Origin: Spongospora subterranea f. sp. subterranea | Taxonomy: Eukaryota > Endomyxa: Phytomyxea > Phytomyxea > Plasmodiophorida | DNA length: 64,000 nucleotides | Assembly (NCBI GenBank): GCA_049724395.1 | Contig: JAUGWO010000056.1 | Span: 18,321-82,320 of the forward strand | Direction of reading: 5' to 3' | Shown: positions 47,884-57,616 of the stretch, piece by piece | How the letters are laid out: each line of letters starts with the position of its first letter | How positions within the stretch are numbered: position 1 is the first letter of the stretch | Made by a program: the position numbers and the translations under genes | The notes under the pieces: generated by a model | Databases searched by the model: none | Told to the model about the DNA's origin: nothing | What the model saw: the letters and a program-made list of their open reading frames with translations, nothing else

Positions 47884-49375
47884 TTGAGACCAATGGTGAA
47901 CACTCGACGACATACTGAAGTGGATGATTCTCAGTCGAGCACACTCTTACTCCCAGTCAACTTGCCTGTCCGGCGGATCGCCGGTATTGTTTGCTTGTTG
48001 AAGCCCCTAAATGAAAAAATGTTGGTCCTCAATCAATTGAGAGAATTTCCTTGGACAACAATCCGCTTACGAATAACTTGTCACAGCACGACCTAAGGTA
48101 CATGGCGAATCTATAACTGCTGTTTCACTCAAAAGCACAAATAATCTCATTCGCCTGCAAACCTTTGCAGAATTTGAAATGGGAAATTCGCTCCAAGAAA
48201 TGACGGGTTAAGAGGTCAAAGCTCATTTGAAGCAAATCCTGAAAACACATCCGTGCCTTGAGGCGCTGATGCTGATGGACGAATACAGTCATAAGTCGTA
48301 ATGGAGATACGACAACAAGATCGTATAATTGCTCTTTTCTCCAGGATGGATGAACTGCTAGAAGATCTTGGGATCGCGAACGTGTTCGCTGACGATAGAG
48401 GAATCAAAAAGAATATCAAATATCTCATCAACGGCATTCAACCGAATAGTTTGAAAATAATGGTCGAACATTCTTCTCAATCCCAACTTGCTCGACAAGA
48501 TGAAGCTGCATTCTACAACATAGTTCTTTCCACCCTAACACTCAAATTCCATCTCAAACAAGCACAGTACTGGCACATTTTGGAAAACAGTTTCAAAAAC
48601 CCGAAAACTCTTTCGCTGGGCGAAATACCTAAGGAGGACGTTTCATACCGAATTAGTTTTGAGAGAATCCACCCCTCGCACATTGGATGCAAGTTTATCA
48701 CGTAAGCGATGTCCGAACAAATGAAAGTTGCTTACGATAACAAGAGCTGAAACAGCGAAAACACCAGTTGAAAGCACTAATAACAAACTAGAGAGATATT
48801 TTATGGAGAAAAAGCAAGTTATATTCCCAAACAAGATCTCTCAATCCCATATTTGAACTCGAGGAACGCGCATCAAAAACGACGTTGTCAGCCAAAAGGG
48901 TGTGTTATCTGCGTTGTGGCCCTGTGATGATAACAACTCTTGATCCTCCCCTAACTTGCAAACTGGACACCACCTTCAAAACACCAACACACAATACCTG
49001 TGAACAAAGAAGGCAACAAAGAAGTTCACTGATCCATCAATACAAACGATCGCACCCCAAAAGCAAAGCCATGGACCTCAGCGTACCTTGTTTGAGACGT
49101 AATCGGGATAGGAAACTGTGCCCTGGAAGCGATCCGAACATCTGGGGCCATTCCCAACTCATCCGTTCAATGATTGATAAAGTATATCTGTCAATACTAC
49201 ACCACAGACGATATTGAACAATGCAGGATTATTACATATCACGAGGGAATCACACTGGATGATTACCTCGATATAATGCAGCAAGATTGTCAATGGGCTA
49301 GACTTTTCGAGCTCGCGATCCGCATTGAGACCCTTTTGAAGTTGGTGCTGCCATCCCTATCTGCCAGTAGCTAGA
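47884..49375 (+). mobile_element. LTR-retrotransposon-like fossil with an OTU-like segment
   Basis: Begins with MVNTRRHTEVDD, a common start for LTR-element Gag proteins, followed by a helical gag-like part (48300-48700, including KYLINGIQPNSL). At about 49100-49340 there is an OTU-protease-like piece: IGIGNCALEAIRTSG near the position of the DGNC motif, and ITLDDYLDIMQQDCQWARLFE, which matches the conserved YL..M..D..W....EL block. OTU domains occur as passengers in several retrotransposon groups. The element is broken, with many breaks, has no recognised LTRs, and the superfamily is uncertain. Confidence 0.5.
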
Positions 49376-49619
49376 ACTCGCTGCCGTACCTGGCCATCGG
49401 TCGGCGACCTGGCGCAGGTTTTCCAAACGTCTGGCTGTCGTAGTGGTCTTATTCGGGTCGTCAACTTCGAGCTCAGGGCTTGGACGAACTGTGGGAAGTC
49501 TTGGAGTACCGGGTCCTACCGTTCGAAAAACGGCGAGAACCACAGCAGGGCGTTCCCTTTCAGGAAATCTGCCACCAGCATCACCTTGTCGGAATCGGTA
49601 GCATATGTCGCTGCAAAAC

Positions 49620-50304
49620 TGTCCGAATTCATTTGAAGCTTCAATAAACAGGTGTTCGTTATTGATTAGTAAAATCATTATGTATTGTAGATCTAGTAAT
49701 TTCGACCATAGTCATTTCGTCATCATCATCCAATAGAGGGTGATTCTCACGAGCCATCGTCCTTCCAACACGCCCTCTCGATGGTGAGCCCAAGGACCGC
49801 GGGTCGTAGACGGTCAAATATTGTCGCGTTGAGGGCCTTAGTCAAAAGATCTGCTCTCATGTCCTCTGTCGGACAGTTCCTGTCGTCGATTTCACCTGCC
49901 GCGATCAGGTCTCTTGTATAACGGAAACACACGTCGATATGTCAGCGCGTCTATCCCGGATCCTGCCGGGCCAGCTCATATCGACGTGTGTTTCCGTTAT
50001 ACAAGAGACCTGATCGCGGCAGGTGAAATCGACGACAGGAACTGTCCGACAGAGGACATGAGAGCAGATCTTTTGACTAAGGCCCTCAACGCGACACCAT
50101 TTGACCGTCTACGACCCGCGGTCCTTGGGCTCACCATCGAGAGGGCGTGTTGGAAGGACGATAACTCGTGTGAATCACCCTCTATTGGATGATGATGACG
50201 AAATGACTATGGTCGAAATTACTAGATCTACAATACATAATGATTTTACTAATCAATAACGAACACCTGTTTATTGAAGCTTCAAATGAATTCGGACAGT
50301 TTTT
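49620..50304. mobile_element. Palindromic pair of Ty1/copia pol tails (copies 2 and 3)
   Basis: Two nearly identical 335-bp arms in opposite orientation (49620-49955 minus, 49968-50304 plus) meet around 49956-49967. Each encodes the copia RNase H end (HIDVCFRYTRDLIAAGEI, CPTEDMRADLLTKALNA) and the same 3' flank ending near AACGAACACCTGTTTATTGA. The arms are far closer to each other than to copy 1 at 39.2 kb. A fossil: only 3' ends are present. Confidence 0.9.
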
Positions 50305-50676
50305 CAAACTCAGAGTAAAGCTAAAAAATAAACGCTTATCAACAATAACATTGATTCAGTCAATAGAAAATCAGCAATAACCACGAGATTTATTACACAA
50401 GGGAGGACCAGCGGACTGAGGAATCTGTCCATGAGGCCAATGCTCTACCGGAATGAATCGGCGGACGAAGTCAGTCGATATCAAAGATTCCCTCGACCAG
50501 AAAGGCAAAAGGCACCCCATCGAGATCGCTTGACTGCAGAACGCGTAATCCATTGCTGATTGGCATTTCGCAGCATGAATGTGATGACACTTTCACTATT
50601 AAAGTAAGTCACTGATTATTGTATGTTGTTCTCACATATTGAATGCTCGTGCAATGCAGTCATCGGTGGGATCGGG
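50305..50676. other. Unassigned
   Basis: 372 bp between the copia palindrome and duplication copy B. No gene recognised. Confidence 0.4.
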
Positions 50677-52357
50677 GGTACACCAACCGATAATCTTAGC
50701 CGAGATGGACTTTTGTTTCGGCTTTGTAAACGGCTGTCTATGAACTGGGATTGCGCTATCTGCTTGGCGTAAACATGTCCAGCAATCGATCCTCAATGCC
50801 ACAGTGGAAATGGATTCAGACATTCGCAATGCCTTCATATCACAGATTGACACTTGCGACTTTCTACCACTTGCAAGATATCGGTGTCGGTTTCTTCAAC
50901 ACATTCTATGTCAGGCTTCCTTGGTGATGGTGATTCTCAGTTCGGCTTCTTCATTTTCGTTCTAGTCCAGACGAAGCAATTATTATGCGAGGTTCAGATC
51001 CAAATCTTTCACTGCAGAAGGTGTGACCACACAACGGGCAGAGTCCAACAATGCAACCAACAAAAAATCTGGTCTCAACAGTCGCATATTGCAAAGTTCA
51101 ATTTAAACCAGATAATTAGGCAGACCATTTCGTGTTCAAAAGGCAAGATTGGGCTTTGTGCGAGAAAATTAAAGGTGAGTTTTGACGATCGGAGGAAGGG
51201 GCAGAACCTTCTGATCAGTGAGTATGAGCCCGTACTTGCATCTCCGTCTTTTGTACGGCTCCCCTATGACAATCATGCCGATTTTTTGATGAGGCTGATA
51301 ACAAAAGAAAAGTGAATCCACAAGAATTGATTACCTGATTTTAAGTATACCGATGATGATCACGATAAGTGTCCTCAGGTGATCAACATACAATGTGACA
51401 CAAATTGAATGGAGCAGCATCTGGCATGAAGACAAAACCGTCAAATTGAACCAACATTGATTAGTGACCCGATCTGCCATTCAAAGGATGCCGGCAACTG
51501 TAGATGAAAACTAACGCCTACCTCACGGAATATATACTTCGTTAGAATTGAAATACATTGAATGTGGATGGAGAAAGAACATATTCGTTGCGTTAAACTA
51601 AAATTTGGTGTTGAGGGACATTCGTGGCGCTCATAAAATATCAAACACACAGCGAATCAAAGGGACTTCAAGTTTCAGAGAGAATTGCGAATGTGCAGCG
51701 CAACACGAATTGGTGACATGACCTGACGTGCAAAGTATGAAGGAAGGGGTAATGAAAACTGTTGGGAACTTGGGGTCGTTAGAATTTGAAGTAAACAACG
51801 TGCATCAACTCAGTCCGGGTGGTGTCTGGCAATCCACCCATCCTAACAACGATGAATGTTGCCCTGCGAGAATTAGAGCTATGAATCTAACATCTAACGA
51901 ATAATTGAACCCATCACCAATGAGATTGGCTCTCGGTTCTCTACATTTAATATCGTGTTGGATTTTCAAAGGAAATTACGAGTTCTGAGGAATTTTGTCG
52001 AATTGATCACCTAAATTGAAAAGATCGCATGACTTTATTCCAGACCTTCGTCCTTGCGTCTAGACTACTTTCCTCATCAATAGTGGCTTCACAATAGCTG
52101 CTGAAGAAGCAAACGAGGCTCGTAAAGGGCATTTGGAACTCCCCGCGCGAAGCTTGTCCCATTGAGCAGCACCAGCCTTGACGCACGTCGAACATTTGCC
52201 TTTCTTACGCCGAATCAACCAGGATTTATTGAAAATAAACTACTTAAATACAACAACATGGTTTGCGTTGCCTGCTCCATTAGATGAGCCAATACCTGTT
52301 GATATCATCCGATCACCCCTGCCTCTTTTCCTAAGGTGAAGCACTGGAACAGTTAAA
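50677..52357 (+). repeat. Segmental duplication B, left part
   Basis: Direct repeat of 39471-41223. Several small indels. It ends at GGAACAGTTAAAATAATTTT, where the dispersed repeat at 52357-52484 follows without a gap. Confidence 0.85.
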
Positions 52358-52484
52358 ATAATTTTGATTTCGGTCAGAAATTGGGGATCGAGGTTTTTTT
52401 ATCATTATAAAAACGATGGTGTTGTTTGTTTTTGGTGAGCCACGATCTTCGAAGTGGTCTATCCGGATATCCAGGAAGTCCACT
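52357..52484 (-). repeat. Dispersed repeat copy 2
   Basis: Minus-strand match to 60215-60345 and 19515-19695 (GTGGCTCACCAAAAAC, then AACACCATCGTTTTTATAAT). It occupies the exact junction where duplication copy A has its 2.8-kb segment. Confidence 0.8.
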
Positions 52485-52910
52485 TGTTTTGACGCTTCGT
52501 TCAATATATATTGGTAACAATTGCGGTTTTCTGTCATCTTCAATTGTAGTTCAAACGACGATAAGAGTGGATCGTGTTGAGATTCATATCCTGTCTCTAT
52601 TGCTTGTTTCGCGAGTTTGTCAATCTCTTTGCTATTGACAGCAGCGACAATTGTTGAATTGACTAGCGAATTCGTAGCAATCAAATGTTATCGTCTAGGC
52701 CCACATTTAATCTTTCCGATGCCGGGATAGGAAGATTTGAAGGGCGTTTTTAAACGAAACAAGATGTTACGAACTACCCGCTATTTATTTTCTCTCATAA
52801 ACGGGTTGAAACAACATGGCATGTCGAATGTCCCTCTCTCCTACGATATTGTTTTTTTTTAAGCAGCCACAACGTTAAACAGCAACTAGTAGAGCAGCGC
52901 ACCTATCAAA

Positions 52911-52976
52911 TGCAGAACTAAATCACAAAATATTGAATAGATTGGAGAGAATAATCGGGTATCTGAACCCTGGTGA
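52911..52976 (+). promoter_or_regulatory. Conserved 5' flank of cysteine-rich gene 3
   Basis: Same block as at 44480-44545 (TGCAGAACTAAATCACAAAA and AATCGGGTATCTGAACCC), directly before the first ATG. Confidence 0.5.
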
Positions 52977-55330
52977 ATGACACTTAAAACCGTTCGTCTC
53001 ACTCTCAACTCTGAACTCATCCTTGCCCGTTGGCGAACCGCCCTACTGTTGCGCCATCCCATTCCTTCAATGCGTGTCCTCAACTTGTTGGGTTTGCTGC
53101 TTGTGGCGATCAGATCGACTCGATCTGTGACAACCGAACCTGGTCATGGTTGGGACGAACCGCTTGGCTCAGGTCAGGCCAATGCCGCTACAAGAATCGC
53201 CTCCTCCACATTCTCGGTATGGATGGCGGAATTACGCGACAAAGAATTGCCAAATTCTGAGATCATTGGTCCATGCAGGACACCATTTCGCCATCGCTGG
53301 AGTGGACAATGCTCCATGACAAGACCCACAATTTACCATTTCCAGTATTCGAATATGCGACATGGGAGTCCGATTGGCTGAAAGGCACGTTTGATTATTT
53401 CAATAACAATCGTGTCGACCAGTTTGATGAAAGTTCTACGATGAATGTAATCGTTCAATTCATCCTCATAAAGAGATTCGGCGTGTTAAGTGCGTTTTTA
53501 GGAATGGCACTCGAGCCCGGGTTTGAAAATTGACGAGTCCCATTTCAATATCGATTCTCAACAGTTGAGCCAAGATGGCGAGAACCTCGATTGCCTTATC
53601 GATTCAAATCAAATTTCAATTGATTCGGAAATTTTGCCGCCAAAAGACTTTCTCGAGAATCTCGTGCCCGATAACACAAACGACCACCAGTTTTGTGACA
53701 GTTCTTCCAGAAACTTGGCCGTTCAGTCCATGCTCAAATTATGTTCGCGTTTGCTAAGTTCGTTTTTAGGACTTGACCCCGAACACGAGTTCAAACCGTG
53801 ATGCATCCCGTATCAGTATTGATGATCAACAGTCAATTGAAAGCGTAGTGGGCAAAACTTTCGATAGCGGCATTGAAAATTCGATTATTTCGAAAATCCA
53901 GCCAGTTGACGTTCGTGAAAATTTCGAACCAGTAAGAGATTGCCGAGAATCGTGATCACCAATATCTTATTATATGGCGTACTAGGATGGATTACCGCTG
54001 CAGACTCACAAAATAATTAGAGTTCGTAATTCCAAGTACTTGGTTGGATTGAAATTGCTCTGTCCGCTCCTAAACTGGGACCTGGAGGAGGTTAAAGACT
54101 ATGAGAGCCTCTGTGTGTTTCTGGTCAGAACTCTGGTTCCCCGCTCTGTCTGGGATTTAATGATTACCAACGGTGTCGTCCGTTTAGGGAAAGGATACGA
54201 ATTCAGAACAGGTCGAGTTTCACAACAATGTCGCCATGACGGAACACATATTACAGGTACTGTTGCTCGGAAAGTCTGAGCGGGATACCGTTGAGGTCGG
54301 ACAAACCAGCGTCGATGCTCTTGATCCTACGCTAATTACCAAGGGAAAGAACACCCTGCAAAAACTTATCCCTAATTTCGAATTTCGTATCGAAACTGGT
54401 CTCATGCAGAAAATCGCTCAGTAGTTTCAGTCCTAAGGTGAATGTTTGTCTCAAGCGCACCTGTATCCCCGTCCTTCAATGTCTTGTCAAATGCTGTGGC
54501 AAAGACATGGACCTTTTCCAGACACGTTGGGGAACGCATTTCAAGCACTGTAGTTTTGGAGCGAAATGCTGCCCCGGTCCTCGACTAAACCATAACACGT
54601 GCGGTTCCCAGATGACGAAAATCGTTAGAACCCCTGACAACAGGTTTTCATTCGTCGTTTTTGAGAAAAACTGATGAACCTTTGTGCTTTCAGAGGAAAA
54701 GACTCCGGTGATTTGGTTCTCAATGCTCTTATTCATGCTGTTTCTATGTCAACAACCTCAGAAGCCAAACTCAAACTGTGTTGGGAATTCAACCAGAAAT
54801 TCCTGTCAAGTGGCCAGATGGCTCGAAATCGTAACCGACAATACTATAATCGGTCTACGAAACCCATCTTGGGGTGTTTTGTTCATCACTGTGGTCAAAA
54901 TATAAATGAATGGATTCGAAAATGGGGCCCTCATTTCGCGCATGGGGAATTCAGATTGCGGAAATGTCAGGGCCTGGAGTCCCGTTGTTGCGGATTGATC
55001 GACCCTCCATTTGATATTCCAGCAAGATTTGATCTTGGCTACAAAACAACCCGAGACTCCCTTCCAGCGCTTTCCGAAATTTTCGAAAAGTATACTCAGT
55101 TCGTGATTGCGAAGACAGCATCAATGAGATCGGCTCATCCGGCTTTAACCTTTTTTATCAGAGCATGTCGTCCTGTTTACAATTGTTTACAACGTCATTG
55201 CGATGGAAGTGTTGAGGAATTTGTTCGCAGATGGGGAGAATCAAGATTCTACAGCAAGTTCAGTCGCGATTGCTGTCCTGGAACAGGCAGAACGGAATCT
55301 GATATCTGTCAATGGTCATCCCAAGGTTAG
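52977..55330 (+). CDS. Cysteine-rich secreted repeat protein, copy 3
   Basis: The clearest copy of the family. The frame opens at 52977; the Met at 53070 starts a signal peptide (MRVLNLLGLLLVAIRSTRS) ahead of TEPGHGWDEPLGSGQ. Two phase-0 exons follow TTTTTAG acceptors at about 53500 and 53770 and encode tandem related modules (ESHFNIDSQQL...DCLIDSNQISIDSE; ASRISIDDQQSIES...IENSIISK); the second ends at GTAAGA. A further exon at about 54000-54230 reads LNWDLEEVKDYESLCVFLVR. Cysteine modules: CIPVLQCLVKCCG...TRWG...F..KCCPG (54451-54610), CFVHHCGQNINEWIRKWG...KCQG (54870-55000), CLQRHCDGSVEEFVRRWG...DCCPG (55175-55320). Each has a 45-residue C-x3-[CH]-x2-C core (first module with an extra Cys), W-G, and C(C)xG. 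Intron before the second module ends GTGCTTTCAG. Function unknown; likely cell-surface or secreted. Confidence 0.6.
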
Positions 55331-55639
55331 ATAAGTGTTGACCCTCCAATTGACTCAACAAACAAAGTAGATGAAGTCAAACAAACAAATAAACCTGATG
55401 GGCCTAAGGGTAGTTTCACAAGGGTTATATGTTTATTCTCTTGTATTCATATCGACTTTTCCTTATAATTCTCGTTGAATTCAGTTCAACCTTGGCCGAG
55501 ATACATATGTGGATTCAACAGTTCTCTTCGCTAGGGACGTAGTTAGGAAATTCACGCTCGATTGATGTCCTGAATAAAACGGTAAATCGACTTGTAGACA
55601 AGGGATAGAACCGATTTGTCGGAATCATCTCAATGGGTT

Positions 55640-56765
55640 ATGAAATACGGTATGCGAGAGACTGACAAATTGGCTATCGATGGACAAACGATCCAGACGA
55701 CCAAAACAGTACAATACCTGGGAGCAACGCTAAATGCCAATAACGAAAATAACCACTCAACTTTCACGACTCAACTGACAGAAGTGGCCAACGATATAAG
55801 GAAACGATGTAAACTGGTACGAGAAATGAGAAAATACCGGATACCATACAGAACATATCAACAAATATGTCGAGGATTTATAGGAGGGAAACTGAACTAT
55901 TACCTACCTTGGTTGGCAGGAGAAATCAACATAAGACACTGCGACCCATAGAAACAGCATATAAGGACTATATGAGAACATCTAAAGGATGTTTCAAATC
56001 AACACCAATCCCTATATTAAACGCTGCAATATCAGGATTCCCATTATTGAGAGATAAAATCATCACAGAAACAACAATGACAGTAGTCGCTGCTCAGGCC
56101 AATGGGACATTACTAGGCAGAGAATACACAGAATGGAATGGAGAAGGAGACGGATGGACACCAGTTGGAGAAGTCTGGAAAGCGCTCAGAGATAGATTGC
56201 CTGAAGGATACGATTACATTCATCCTAGAACAGAGATATCTCCCACCATTCTTGAGGGACTGTATAAGGTAAAATTCCACACAGCAAAAAGGAAAAAGGC
56301 ATCAAGAAACACAAAAAAGGAAACTATTACCAAAGAACCCAGACATCGAGCTATGGACAGATGGAAGTTTCAAACGCGATGAGGGTGGAGGTGCAGCAGG
56401 ACTTCTAATCGGAAAACGCAAAAGAAGGGAGCACCCCGAAACTGAGGCAGAGGAGATTGAATCAACAGTCAAACTAGGACCGAAAGTGACGTCCTCGTCT
56501 GAATGTGAGATTATCGCACTGAACATAGGATTGGACATAGCAATTGAAAAAGACTATCGAGGCGCAAAGATACATGTTATCATTTCATTATGACAGATTC
56601 CCTATCATGGATGACCCAGCAAAAATCACTACCGACAAAGCCAAGAAGAATTAACGCCGTCGTGGCCGAATGTGCGAAAAACTGGCACAGCTAACCAACG
56701 ACATACACTTTATTCCTAGCCATGTACCAGACATGGATAAGAATGAACCTGTAGAGCACCTGAAT
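55640..56765 (+). mobile_element. 5'-truncated LINE with RNase H (I-like)
   Basis: Starts inside the reverse transcriptase thumb (VQYLGATLNANNENNHST is the usual FLG..ld......H motif), continues through the connection region (PIPILNAAISGFPLLRD) and a complete-looking RNase H domain: ELWTDGSF (first Asp), SSSECEIIAL (Glu), MTDSLSWM (second Asp) and FIPSHVPD (late His/Asp). An RNase H domain after the RT is typical of I-clade LINEs. The reading frame changes about three times (near 55900, 56350 and 56585), so it is inactive. Its 5' edge coincides with the end of segmental duplication B; its 3' edge runs into the 43-bp repeats. Confidence 0.85.
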
Positions 56766-56922
56766 AAATAATCCGTGGAATGGACGTCCATCACATAAAA
56801 CCCTGTATAAATAATCCGTGGAATGGACGTCCATCACATAGAACCCTGTATAAATAATTCGTGGAATGGACGTCCATCACATAAAACCCTGTATAAATAA
56901 TTCGTGACATCACATAGAACTC
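56761..56922 (+). repeat. 43-bp tandem repeat, almost four units
   Basis: Units start at 56761, 56804, 56847 and 56890 (last one shortened). Each carries TATAAATAATCCGTGGA followed by the palindrome ATGGACGTCCAT and CACATA. One further unit lies at 57286. The TATAAATAA core looks like a TATA box. Confidence 0.95.
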
Positions 56923-57285
56923 TGAGTACCCCAACTATAGGGGTACTCACCAGAAAGTACCTTCATTCCATCAGTCCCATGGAATGAATGTCCCGGACAA
57001 CAATCCCCTAGTTTGAGCAGTTCGTTGGAAAGCTCTTGAAAAATTTTGCTTAATGGTATACTTCAACGCTTCAAGTCCCCAACCAGTTTTGCACTATATC
57101 AGCTTAAACTTCGTAATCATTGAAACCATCTCATTCGCCACAAGTTCTGCCATAAAGTCCGTGGGCCGTACCGTGCCAGTTCGCTTTTGGTTTTGCCTTG
57201 GCCTGTCTCTCGTAAATGCCCGGAGCATGGCGATTCGTTGCAGTCAATGCAATCAACTGTTCCCGACGCTTGCTGCCAGGAAACT
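56885..57285 (+). pseudogene. Truncated duplicate of the OrsD-gene 5' region
   Basis: Aligns with 57286-57720 in order: TATAAATAAT, hairpin 1 (GAGTACCCC/GGGGTACTC, 56924-56948), hairpin 2 (CATTCCAT/ATGGAATG, 56964-56986), a GTTGGAAAGCTCTTGAAAAA block, then a first zinc-finger start (IRCSQCNQLFPTLAARKL) at about 57231-57284. It is cut off there by the 43-bp unit that begins the next copy, so only the 5' end of this gene copy exists. Confidence 0.7.
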
Positions 57286-57616
57286 GTATAAATAATCCGT
57301 GGAATGGACGCCCATCACATATTTTAGGGGGTACGCAAGGCTATAGCGTACCCCTCCAAAATACCTTTCATTCCAAGCCTTCCAGGAATGAATGGTCATG
57401 ATCGAAAACGGACACTATCAGCAGTGCGTTGCAAAGATCTCGAAAAATGCTGCTCAGCGGTATCCTTTAATCGGCAAATACCCAAATTCCGTTTTTGATA
57501 GGTCAAAATAAACATCAGAAATTCGATCCATTCTATAGATTGGAGATACAGCGTACCAAAAAGTCCGCCCCCTGTTATTTAGTCAGTTTACGGTACCCGG
57601 CAAAGCCATAACCGGC
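57286..57616 (+). promoter_or_regulatory. 5' region of the OrsD gene with two hairpins
   Basis: Begins with a single 43-bp-type unit (TATAAATAATCCGTGGAATG). Hairpin 1 is GGGGTACGC/GCGTACCCC at 57328-57354, and hairpin 2 is CATTCC/GGAATG at 57369-57390. Both match the positions of the hairpins in the truncated upstream copy, although the stem sequences differ. The zinc-finger coding region follows about 290 bp later. Confidence 0.6.

Larger units (their letters stand above)
52484..55650 (+). repeat. Segmental duplication B, right part
   Basis: Direct repeat of 44045-47260; contains cysteine-rich gene copy 3. Ends at ATGGGTTATGAAATACGG, where LINE sequence begins. Confidence 0.9.
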
